NCBI GenBank assembly: GCA_013397695.1
Contig: VYZI01000129.1
Location: 1,136,964-1,200,963 of the forward strand
DNA length: 64,000 nucleotides
From: Centropus unirufus
Lineage: Eukaryota > Chordata > Aves > Cuculiformes > Centropidae
Direction: 5' to 3'
Each line of letters opens with the position of its first letter. The first letter of the stretch is position 1. Position numbers and translations under genes: made by a program. Of the stretch, positions 24,911-36,045 are shown one piece after another. The notes under the pieces are model-generated. The model did not search any database and was not told where the DNA came from. It worked only from the letters and a program-made list of their open reading frames with translations.

Positions 24911-26125
24911 AAACTTTTTTTTTTAACATGCTAAGATAATCCAGAAATTAATGAACAAGAAACTATCATGGCACATATTGTTAATTTATTGGATTTCCAA
25001 TCAATTTCTGCTCTTCCAGCCTGAAAATAAAAGCAATGTGAAGGAGAATAAGAAGGGAAGGGAGGGAAAGAGGAAAGAGCAGGGTAAGGTAGAAAATACT
25101 TTTTTTTTTTTGCAGGAATACATGACTTCCCCTGCATGTTTTCTTTGGAAAACTTGCAATAATTAGATAGGTTTTGTGAACAAAGCCCCCAGATTATAAG
25201 ATTCTGTTTCAATTTTGCATATAGTTTTTCCATATTTGCTTTTTGCAGACTAATAATATCCATGAAATAATAGCTTTCTTATGCTATTTTATAAAGAATT
25301 GCTTACTCACATCGATATTTTATTTTAAAATTGCAGCGAAAGAGCCAAAAAATAATTTAATTAAAAGCCTATGTCTCTCATGATGTTTTCCCTTACCAAT
25401 TATTCTTCAGACATGAAAGATTATTATACTTCGTGGGAGGAGAGAACAGTGGAATTCATATTCCGTCCTCTATGCATTGCATCTAATTGGGCTGGGGCTA
25501 GAGAAATGACTGCTCTGCTCAAGTATAGAAGGAAGAAGAGCAATGAGTGATGTCTGTGGGAAATGAAGTTCTATGATGCAATCGTTTTTGATTGAGGATA
25601 AGCAAAGACTTTTTAAAAGACAGGTATAAGTCCTGTACGCAGCACTTAGGTCTTGATCTAAGAACAGAATGGCATTGAACTTCTGTCAATTTTTTTTTCT
25701 GATTAGTTTCTGTCTTCAGTCAAGATATATTTCACCTGTTCACATAGAAGAAAATCTGCTGAAACAGCTTATGGCTTTGAAGGGTATTCTTTGTCTGTTC
25801 TGCCAATCAGGATAAAAAAAAAGTAGTGAGAGAAAGGGATAAGAAGAGTAAATTGACATCTTCTCTCTATCTTTCTTGCAATTTTTTCCATGGCATCTAC
25901 TTCTAATAACTGCAAATTCACAAAGCACAGGGAGGACACTTTGTCTTTGCTCCCTGCACAATCCACTCTGAAGTATTCGGCACAATGAGTAAATGGATTT
26001 TACAAAAGATAGAAACACATTTTGAAGCTGGTCGATTTGCATTTGGTTTTTACATGACAGAATGAAAGTCGTATTAGTCTGAATGACTGAATCTGCATAA
26101 GAAGAGAAAGGTACCAAATGCTGGT
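24911..26125. other. unique stretch between two opposed CR1 copies
   Basis: The interval is AT-rich and has no recognised repeat. A purine-rich 64-nt segment at 25020-25083 is framed by an acceptor (tttctgctcttccag) and AGCAGG|GTAAGG, with one open lysine-rich frame. A 125-codon minus-strand frame at 25740-26117 has no recognisable motif. Confidence 0.45.
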
Positions 26126-26665
26126 ATCACTGAATCATTGTATCACTTGGTTGGAAAAAAACCTTTGAGATCATCGAGTTCAACCGTACCTGTCCAGTAC
26201 TGAACCTTATCCCTGAGCACTTAATCAACCCATCTTTCAAATACTTCCATGGGTGACAACTCAACCACTTCCCTGGGCAGCCTGCTCCAGTTTCTGATAA
26301 CCTTTCCAGTGAAGAATTTTTTCCTGATATCTAATCTGAGCCTCCGTGGCACAATTTGAGGCCATTTCCTCTCATCCTATCCCCTTGTCACCTGGGACAA
26401 GAGACCAGTACCCACCTCACTACAGCCTCCTTTCAGGTAGTTGTGAAGAGTGGTAAGGTCTCCCCTCAGCCTCCTCTTTGCCAGGCTAAACAACACCAGC
26501 TGTCTCAGCTACTCCTCATAAGACTTGTTCTCCAACCCCCTCACCAGATTCATTGCCCATCTCTGGACGCACTTCAGCACCTCAATGACCTTCTTCGAGT
26601 GAGGGTGTCAAAACTGAACACAGTATTTGAGGTGCGGCTTCACCAATGGTGTATAAATATCACGG
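26126..26665 (-). mobile_element. CR1 LINE 3' fragment, reverse orientation
   Basis: In reverse complement this is a typical 3' CR1 copy. The tail lies at about 26126-26146 (complement of gtgatacaatgattcagtga), and the plus strand then reads the familiar antisense blocks 'aacctttgagatcatcgag', 'ttccctgggcagcctgctcc', 'tttccagtgaagaatttttt' and 'ttgaggccatttcctctcat'. The 5' truncation falls at about 26665, just upstream of the block corresponding to CVQFW/LERVQRRA in the RT. The frames are disrupted. It faces the CR1 at 23785-24910 tail to tail across about 1.2 kb. Confidence 0.9.
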
Positions 26666-28410
26666 TTCTGTGAGAACTTCAGTAACTCAGCTGGCACAGG
26701 AAATTTGAAGATTTCAGTCCTCATATCACAAGAACCATATGCCCAAAATCTCAGAACTGTTTGCAGATTGCAAAATTATTTGCTTTAATAGAGCATCTTC
26801 AAATAGGTGTAGATCAGCGGAGACTTGTGCATCCTGAATGAGTTAAAGAGGACAGGATTACTTCACTTTCGAATCATTCTTAATAGTACGTGATATCATG
26901 CATGGCAAATAATCTTTAAAGTGCTCTTTCAGAACATAAGCATGAAATTTATTTCATTTTGAACTTCTCAGTGTCAGTTGCGTACATCTAAGTTAGTAAT
27001 TGTACAGATATCCATACAATTAATGCAGACAAAGGTGGTTTCAGTTCCAGTTCATTTAACCTGTCTTAGATACCAATCCTTCCGGGAAATGTTTTGCCCA
27101 TTAAAGATGCATAATTTTCTTATGTGATCCTGGAGATAACTGCTTGCTCTAGAAGGCAGTGATCTAGGTAGACTCTTTATGTTTAGACATATAACTTTCA
27201 GATGTGAATCCCACTACAAATTCCCAAGAACATCTATATCATTTTAGTATTTAACCCTCATTCTTTTTCTTAAAGTCTCTATTTTTATCCACACATTTCA
27301 ACAGTTAGCATACACATGTCACTTGGATTTATTTAAGAAATTTCAAGAGCTCTGAGGTATAGTTCTAGTAACATTCCCCAAGAAATTTGCTTTTAAATTA
27401 CTTAATTATATTTTGTATTACATATAAACATAGTATAAACAGTTTGTCTTCAAGAGAAAATAACTCTTATTAAAAACTCCAGATATGAATACATAAGGAA
27501 TTGAAAATCTGTAATAATATGCAGTCCCTAAAAAATATTGTCCTTTGTCACGTCTTACAAAGATAAATGTATATTGAATATGAGACAAATGCAGAGCCTC
27601 TTGGCAATTAATATTCAAACCAATCATGAGAATGGCTAGTCTATATGCAAGAGTTTTAAATTTTCTGTGAATAATGCAAATTATAGTGGCAAAATGAATC
27701 CTCTGCTTTCCCAGCATTTCGTTTGGGGAGTTCAACCAATATCCAGAACCCAATTGGATTAGTCCACTTTATGCTGCATGTAATTAACAAAGAAGGCCTC
27801 CTTCCGTTACCCAAAATGCCATGAAGATAGTGCTTTTATGAAGCATTGGCAGAGCTATTTTACATGTACCAGAATATCTTACTTTATGAAATGATGCCTT
27901 ACAGAAAACTATAAAATGAAAGTTAACCAAGGCTCCTACTCAAGATTATTGGGAAGTTTGTTAGACATGGGTCATTAATATAAACTACCTGAGAAGCTTT
28001 ACAGGGACATTGCAAGGTTGACCCTTCTCCCTCTCCAAAAGGCATTTTATGTTTTTAAAATACTCTCCAATAAAACAGAACATTTCTTTTCAGATTTGGG
28101 CTGACAAAATGTGAGCTGCTTAACCTTGATCATGATCCTTTAAAGCTGTTTCTAAGAATTTTTGAAGCCTAGGTTTAGTGTATATATGTGGCTTGTTCAA
28201 TAATACTTCAAACGTAGCTGATTTTTATTTAAGTGGTACTAGACATTATTAGAATCATTGAAGAGATAGACTAAAAGAGTTCTCAAAGGGTAATAATAAG
28301 GGGCCAGAAGGAAATGGCATACCCTAGGAAAAGCTTGAAAATTTAAATATATTGCCTAACTTTTCCCTGTATATTGCATGGGATTAAAATCAATTTTTTT
28401 TTTTTTACAG

Positions 28411-28546
28411 ATTTTGGCACGTCAGAGAATAGAAACACCTAGAAAGACCTATTTTAAACTTCATGCACTCCTGCCTTGGAAGACATCTTGGAAGAATGTG
28501 AACCTATGACCTTCTTTTTGTACATCGCAGGAACCAAACTCAAAAG
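28411..28546 (+). ncRNA. candidate exon of an unidentified spliced transcript
   Basis: An excellent acceptor, a run of T residues then acag, ends at 28410. The 136-nt segment closes with CAAAAG|GTAAGC. One frame is open for 33 codons before a TGA; the other two stop within 33 bases. This fits a 5'-UTR or lncRNA exon better than a coding one. It is on the same strand and in order with the candidate at 31387-31490, about 2.8 kb downstream. Splice sites are seen directly; transcription is inferred. Confidence 0.35.
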
Positions 28547-31386
28547 GTAAGCCAGGCTTTAAAGAAGCAGAAAGTTTAGCAGCTGGTCAGCTTTTAAACA
28601 CAAATTTCCCTCTAGAAGGGAAATTATGTATCAAAGACACCTCTGTGTTTCAAAGCCCGTGAAATGCATGAAACATTTAAACTTTGTAAGGATTTACCAA
28701 CACAAGCAGTAATTCTTTATCTTTCTTATAAGAAAATACCTGAAGCACCATATGCCTTTTTGTGTGTTTGGTTTTGTTTTTTTTCAAATTTAAATCCTAA
28801 TTGATAACTGTACATTGGGATAATGAATAAGTATTGCTGGACCTTCCAGGTAAGATTGTACATACTCCATTCAATAACCTACCAACTTAAAGCCCCTTTG
28901 ACACAAACATGTTATGCCCTTAGGTATCTGGATCTTTTTTGATACAATTGAGAGTATAGAAAAACTCAGACAAGACTTTCTCACTTGCTTACACAGCACA
29001 AAAGATGCTAATTATTAATGCCAATAAGAAATTAGAATAAATTATAACTTCAGGTACTCTTCTTTTGGATGCAAAATGAAGAAATGGTGAGCTTTCAGCT
29101 GAGCACAGTTCAACAACAGCAACAAAATAATCCCATTTTCATATTGTACTTAAATGTTGATTAAAATTACCATATAGTGTAGATTTTTATTAAGTGTAAA
29201 AAAAAAACTTGTCAAACCTGGAAATCAGAACTCAGACATTTGCCTGTGATCCTACACCAAACTCTTGCAACTGAGATCTAACCTGCTATTAACAACAAAT
29301 GGAATAAAATGGTAAATTCAAGCATCTGTATGATTTAGGCATTTTTTTCCTTCAGGACACCTTCTATGTGTCCAACAAACAACTTATCAACTCTGGATAT
29401 CCATTTTGTAAAGCTAAATGCAAGTTCTTATAGACATCTGGATCGCTGCACAAAACATCTATAAACCCCATATAAAGGTTTTGCATAAGAAAATATCCTA
29501 GTGAACAAGTTCTCCAAAGCAATCTATTCATACAATACCAGCAGATACTGGTAAAAACAGTTTCAATTTCCGTGGCAATCCAGACTTATTTTCCCTAGTC
29601 TCACTTCCTATTTACTTAGATACAGAAGCGGTAACTTCTAAAAACGTAACACTATGGATATAACTATCTTTATAATTTAATCACCAGGTCTAATTTACCA
29701 TGTAGAATTAGATCTCCAGCATCCCTTTCTTCCAATGGGTGACTCCATGTTCCAGATATAGGACTATAGCCACACATTTTTATCACACACTCCAAAATCA
29801 TTGCAAACAGCACAGCACCAGGTGGGAGCAGAAACGTCCTTGGAGGCTGCAAAGCCGATCAAAAGGAAGAAAAGAAGGGGTGTGTGCTGTGACCAGGAAT
29901 AATCAATGTTTGCACAGGTCCTGGGGAATGGAAGGCCTGTTTTTTTAAGAGAACATTCAGGGAGGCAAAGGAAGTAGTAGGAGTAAAGCCAAGACACAAA
30001 ATATTTACCTCAGTAATCCCATTTTCTTTTAATTAAAGTGTAACCTATGCATGCCATCCCTACGGTGTTGTCTTTATAACCATTTTGTCATTACCGGTTT
30101 GTTTGTCTAGAAACAATAGCTTAACAGAACCAAAATAACATCATCAGGCACGAGTCTGTTGCCTGGAATGAAAAAAAACCAAACAAACCAAAACCAGCAA
30201 ACCACAACCTCCACTACTTTAAACAAGCAGTTTAAATACAGTAAGTGCAAGGTGGTTTGGTTTTTTGTTTTGGAGGGAGAAGCTAGCACTTAAATAACAG
30301 AGACACAATAGATCAGCAGTAAAAAACACTTTATGTGACAAATATCAGGCTTCACGGTGCTACAGCAGGCACTACCACACCAGGCACATGAGTGACTTTA
30401 TGCTAACTCCACAGGACAATGTTTAGTATCTAAGAGGAGAAGTGGGATAGAAATCTCAGGAGAAGGTCACACACCAAAGGCAGCCGCCATCCACAGCTTA
30501 CTCCATCGTGGAATAGGGTTGCGCAGACTTCTAGTGACACAGATGCACTTTTTGCCACTTGGTGCTGCCTAACCATACTGAAAATGCTTACAGATCTCAA
30601 GTGACTTGAACATAACAGGTTACAACTCCTACTATAGGTTTCAAACGACACAGAAAGGATTTAAAAATTCTCATTACAGAATCAATTTGAATAATGAGAT
30701 CTTTATTTTCCCTCCATATTTTATTCAAAGTGTTTGAAAAGGAGAGAGGAAAAGCCAAATTATAAATAGCTTTGTCATAGTTTCACCAAGGAAGTTGACT
30801 CTGTTGACATTGCAGTTGAATTTATATTGTTTTGAGAAGCAGAGGCATATCTATGCAGATTGACTGCACCCTCTTGAGTAATACCAAATACAACATCTAA
30901 ATGTTTATCTTAGCAGCAGCTCCAGTGCATCTAGGAAGATTTTCCCAATGTTTACATATAATTTGCAAACTAAAATCATGAGCCAATATGTCATTGCAAA
31001 CAGCAATATTTTTTTTAATGGCATTTGGGAGCAGGAATCAAAGAAGACATCAAAGAAAAAGATATGAAATAAGAGTGACTGAACAAAGTTGTACTCTTTC
31101 AAAATTAATTTTTAGGGTTGAATACATATTCAGAAATGACATTTTTGATGTTTGACATTTTCCCTGAAGATTAATCTAACTTTGTACAAGAAAGTATTTT
31201 TAAAATATTAAATTAAATATTAATGCTATTTTTATTTATCAAGTCAGGCTTTCTGCAGATTGTTAGTAGGAAGAAGTGATTAAGTTTGATGATGTAACTG
31301 ATGCTTATTTGTCAAGTCACTGATAGGCTAAGGTTTCTGTATGCATTCAATGCAAATTATGCTGATCTTTTTTTCTTATTTTCCAG

Positions 31387-31490
31387 GTTTAAGAAGCCCA
31401 GATCAAATGCAGCCACAGAGGATGACTATTATTAACTCTGTTAATAATTTCCAACACATCAAATAGCAAGTAGAATGTCTAATTACAGAG
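31387..31490 (+). ncRNA. candidate second exon, possibly holding a start codon
   Basis: A strong acceptor (ctttttttcttattttccag) ends at 31386, and the 104-nt segment ends ATTACAGAG|GTAAAC. An upstream ATG at about 31409 opens a short frame that stops within the exon. A later ATG at 31475-31477, with A at -3, reads MSNYR and then a split codon at the donor. This is the layout of a leader exon carrying the first codons of a protein. Alternatively it is a lncRNA exon: an AATAAA at 31512-31517 just past the donor could end an unspliced form after the 12-codon frame closes. Confidence 0.35.
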
Positions 31491-33686
31491 GTAAACATGT
31501 CAAAGATAAGTAATAAAAACATTATTATTTAAAGCCATTTCTTAGAACAATGATATCTAAATAATTTGGTGTTTTTCCAGTTTTTTTCCTGTCTTATTTC
31601 TTACTACAAGATTTGCTGGTTAAAAGAATGTAGTGCTAGTGTACAATTAGAGCATGTAAGAGCAATGTGGAACATTATGACATAAAAATTTGTCTACTAA
31701 CTACAGTTATGTAAACGGTCTGATCTGAACGAAATAATTGCTTTACTAGGTTATTGGCGAAAAGTTCCACTGCATTAGCAGACATAATAACTCAAATTAT
31801 TACATATGATGCTTTCTCTTTAAATTAATTTGTAGGATAAAGGCCATACAGTTTTCCGTTTATTTGGTGAGACTTCTGGTTGGGGTTTTTTGAGAAGGAA
31901 TTACAAAAGGTTTACAAAAGGAGAGAGAATTGTGGTTGATTTTTTTCTTTTGTCTTCTATAACTAAGAAATATTATGTGTTTTACCGAAATTTTAATTAA
32001 AATTAAGAAGTTTTTTTCCCCTTTAAGTTATAGACTATGAGCAGAATGCATGCTGTAGCCCAGTTTGAAAACCATGAAAACAAAAGTATTTGGTCAAAAT
32101 GCTGGAAGTCACTTTTCTACGCAGATGTAATAGTGCTGTTGTAATTACAGATATCTGCAAAAATACATTTAGAGTAAGCCAAGGTAAATAAGAAGTATGG
32201 AGACTCTTCAGCACTCTACTCATACATTTTAGCTTCAACCATTTACTTGCAACACTTCAAAAACACAACCACCAGACCATTTGTCTTTGAGGAGTTATTA
32301 GTTCCATGTGGTAGCTGTAAAAGTCTTTTTTTTCTAAGAGTTACAAGGAGATTGCTTTTGCCAGTTACATGTGGGAACGGTATTTCCCAAAGTGCCTATT
32401 CTAACTACCGCATTTGAGAGAAAAGCTGAGAAGTCTGTCTATCAGACACCTCCATGTTAATGTTTACTATCATAGCTCATGCATCACATATCACTTGTGG
32501 AGGCAGTCAGAGCAGAAAGTGATGAACATTGTTACTGCTAATTAAAACAACAGTGAATAACTCTAATTCTAATTGCAAAGTTTGTCCAGGGAACTATACT
32601 GTGTATTGAACTGAAATGAAACTGGAGTACACAATATTTTGGAGCACATTTTTATTTAATTGAAAATCATTTTTTCCTAGACACCTGGCTGGTATTTATT
32701 TTGCAATGCAAATAATATTGCAGAGACAGTATGTATACATGCTTTGGTAGTTTTGGTATTTTTGTTTAAAAGCTTGTTCTATCCTCCAGAGATTCTTCAT
32801 TTGAGAAAAAAAATACAAAAATAAACTTCCTTGTAAATCATAGACTTGATTCTCTGAAGATACATGCATTATTTTTCAAAAAATCAACAGAATAACTCAT
32901 ATTATATATATTTTAGATGTACTCATTTTACAATGAAAAAAAAAGAGTTGCATAATATGCCATGTCATGTTATAATTTGCAAGGTGTAAAAGAATACCTT
33001 GAATGCAAACGCCTTAATTGGTTTAATTAAGACCAAGAAAAGATAAGAAATTCCAGCTTTGAGATTCTGATCCCATGAATTGAGAATCATAATTCATCTT
33101 ACTCCTTAATATTTTACTTATCTAACCCTTTAAATGAAATGTTCATATGTGAAAAATTCTTTGTAGTACTTTGTTTTTTCAAGAATTGCAATTTCTAATA
33201 ATGAATTTTTCCAGCCTGTTAAGGGTTACCTACATTCTTCCATTTTACCAGAATTACAGTTTTACGTGCAGACAACTTTAATAATAGCTTATTACTTGGA
33301 CTTCTGAACCTCTCTAATGTGGTCCTGATGCACAAGAATGAGAATACATTTAAACTGAGGATACAGATATTGTGACACAGGATTGCATAGAATATCTATG
33401 TTCACCAATGAGACAAACATAGAGAGAATTTTTAGATGTGTATATAAATGCCTATGCTCACACCAAGTACAGCAGCACTTAAATGTTAAGAGCCAGACTT
33501 CATGAATGGTTCTTCATGAGGCTAAAGCTACTTAAGTGCTCTAAACACCAAATGGAGTGTGTTAAGTATAAATATATGATATCTGGCAAAATAAGTGAGA
33601 GAAATATGAATGGCATTGAGCCTCCTTGAGGATGTGTCCTGAAGACCTTGAGTAAACAACTTCATCTACATTGTCTTGATTTCCAG

Positions 33687-33773
33687 GCCTGATGGTGCAG
33701 ACAGAAGTATGTGTAAACTGCCAAAGCCAAGCTTATATGAGATCACTCTGGCCCCATCCGTACTGCAGGACAG
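33687..33773 (+). other. candidate 87-nt exon, unidentified
   Basis: The acceptor tgtcttgatttccag ends at 33686, and a modest donor follows (GGACAG|GTGGAA). The length is a multiple of three, and one frame is open for all 28 whole codons, with a KLPKPSLYEITLAP stretch. The same frame continues open to about 33876. The donor is weaker than at the other candidates. Confidence 0.2.
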
Positions 33774-34933
33774 GTGGAATGGTTCTCTAGCAAGGTTTGT
33801 GTGTATGTACATAATTCATGACTATGTCAATAGGGAGGGCAGCCATGCCACTGCTGTTTCTGAGAATATGGAGGCATGATAGGCTGCACTCTACAGGGCG
33901 TAATATCATCTTGAAACTGATGTCGCCTTTTTTGTTCCCTGTGTATGAAACTGGTGTGTATGAACCAACATCCCTACCTGCATGGTTATGACTGTCAAAG
34001 CTGCCTTTCAGCTATGAGACACTGACACATGTATTTCCTGGCTTTCCCTTGAGCTTTCGGACATTAGTCAGCCGATTTGCTTAAGAATTTTCTGATTTAT
34101 GGGTCTTTTTGTCAAGGACTAAGCTGTCATCAAATAGATAATGGACCCAAATAGAAACCATCCTCTCAGCCATATTGAGGTTTCTTCTTCAAAGAAATCC
34201 ACAGGCAAACTTACATTCAAAACTGAAAAACAGTAATCAAACCAACAGGACTATGTCCTTTCTCATTGCACTTTCAACACTGTGCAGAGCCAAATTTTTC
34301 TTCCACTTTTGTTTAGGTGCTCTAACTACTATGTTACTGTCTAAGCAGTGGATTGCATAAGTGGAAACTCCCCTCTTCCTGTATTTTTCAGTGAGGAGTA
34401 TAATTTCTGTGCCTACGGCAGAGCTCAGTGCTCTAAACAAAACAACCAGACAGGGTCTTTTGGAAGAATTAGATACGGGAAGTAATTTCTGAATCTTAAA
34501 TCACCATCAGCAAGAGATTAGAAAAGCCCCCATAGTGGTCGCACAAACACTTCCTAAAATAATTGTTCTTTAAACTATTACAACTGAAAATTGAAATGCA
34601 CCGGTACCTAGTTCCTATAAATATCTAACAGCATATTTTTATGGACTCAACTAAGCACCTTTCACAACATGTTTACGAATTCCTGAATTTATCATGTGCC
34701 TTTTACTTTGGAGTTATCCTTACAACTATGGAGCTTTTTAAGATAGCACCTGTGCTACAGTTTATGTGTTAGGACCATGTAACACAAAGTATCTCATTCC
34801 TGTCAGTTTCCTCAGTAATTCTAAAGAAGATTTAAGAAAATTATTATTAAAACAGACAAAAAAATTGGAGGAAATTTTGCCTAACAGCTTGGAATAGGTA
34901 TTGCATACTTATGTAATTCCTAAAAGTGGTAAA

Positions 34934-34938
34934 ACACA

Positions 34939-34976
<38 letters not shown>

Positions 34977-35053
34977 GATAAAATTCTTGCCAGCAGGAAG
35001 AGTTTTACAATTCCTGATATATATGTGTGTGTATATATACAAATATATATACA
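34934..35053. repeat. (CA)n microsatellite and adjacent TG/TA tract
   Basis: An almost pure CA run (34934-34972, one TA interruption) is followed after about 45 bases by a TATG/TGTG/TATA tract (about 35018-35053). Between them lies one copy of a 31-bp sequence that recurs at 36098-36128. The 70-codon frame across the CA run is an artefact of the repeat. Confidence 0.9.
34988..35018 (+). repeat. 31-bp direct repeat, copy 1
   Basis: This copy matches 36098-36128 at 28 of 31 positions and shares the core cagcag-N-aagagttttac. The two copies lie 1.1 kb apart on either side of the CR1 at 35592-36045. The origin is unknown. Confidence 0.7.
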
Positions 35054-35591
35054 CTCTCAAATAATCTCAACTATTGTATACCCTAGTTGTTTGACTTTTA
35101 TAGTGGTCACAGCAAAAATGAATCTTAAGGAATCATGAGGATATTAAAAAAATGTGGCTTTAGACAAATAATTACCTACCAACTAGCTATGTGGAAAGAA
35201 AGCTGTATCCAAACAAGAATTATTAACAAAGCACAGGAGATAAATTGCTTGTAAAGTCAAGTCTTATTCTATTGAGATTAATAGCAAAAAAATCCCGTTG
35301 TTCTCAATGGGAGCAAAATTTAGCCTGCAGCTTATATTGCATTCATTAAAATATTCATAAGTTGTAATAAAAGGCTTAAGAGAAATATAATTAATATTTC
35401 ATTAATATGTCAAGGTGACAACTAATAGATCATAGATCAGAAAATCTTGAGAGCATGTTTTTGTTCTGTGTGACATTTCTCTCCTTGACCCCTTCATGCT
35501 TTCTGGGTCATATTGAACAATAACTACATTTAATTTGCATCTCCTGACAAAAAAAAACCCTGGAAATACAACTGAATTGAGGAAGCAGAAA

Positions 35592-36045
35592 TCACAGAAT
35601 CATAGAATAGTTTAGATTGGAAGGCATCTTAAAAGTCATCTAGATTCAAGCCTCCTGCCATGGGCAGGGCCACCTTCCACTGAATCAGGTTGCTCAAAGC
35701 CTCATCGAGTCTGGCCTTGAACACCTCCAGGGAAGCAGCATACACAACTTCTCTGGACAACCTGCTCCAGTGCCCCATCACCCTTCCAGTGAAAAATTTC
35801 TTCCTAATATCTAACCTAAGTCTTCTTTCTTTCAGTTTATAACTGTTACCACTCATCCTATCACTGCATTTCCTGATAAAGAGCCCCTCCCCATCTGTCC
35901 TGTAGGCCACCCTTAAGTACTGGAAGCCCTCTCTAAGATCTCCCTGGAGCCTTCTCTTGTCTAGGCTAAAAATGCCCAGCTCTCTTAGCCTGTCCTCATA
36001 TGGGAGGTTTTCCAGCCCTGTGATCATATTCCACCTTTTATGGGA
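35592..36045 (-). mobile_element. CR1 LINE 3' fragment, best preserved in the window
   Basis: The reverse complement starts (5'-truncated) in the RT C-terminal region and ends in the CR1 tail at about 35592-35608 (plus strand cacagaatcatagaatag). A single uninterrupted 141-codon frame (36054 to 35629) carries GLENLPYEDRLRELGIFSLD, then KLKERRLRLDIRKKFF, HWSRLSREVV and SLEVFKARLDEALSNLI: the whole C-terminal tail of CR1 ORF2 without a stop. The tail and the intact frame suggest a relatively young copy. It lacks the RT catalytic domain and endonuclease, so it cannot move. Confidence 0.95.

Larger units (their letters stand above)
26666..35591. other. unique AT-rich stretch, about 9 kb, with candidate exons
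   Basis: No recognised interspersed repeat. It holds plus-strand candidate exons at 28411-28546, 31387-31490 and 33687-33773, and a dinucleotide-repeat block at 34934-35053. A 73-codon minus-strand frame at 30430-30651 lies in a slightly more GC-rich patch and is unidentified. Confidence 0.5.

Noticed and set aside
25740..26117. 125-codon minus-strand frame as a gene
   Set aside because: Low-complexity hydrophobic/cysteine-containing translation with no motif; likely chance.
34926..35138. His/Thr-rich open frame
   Set aside because: Translation of the CA microsatellite.
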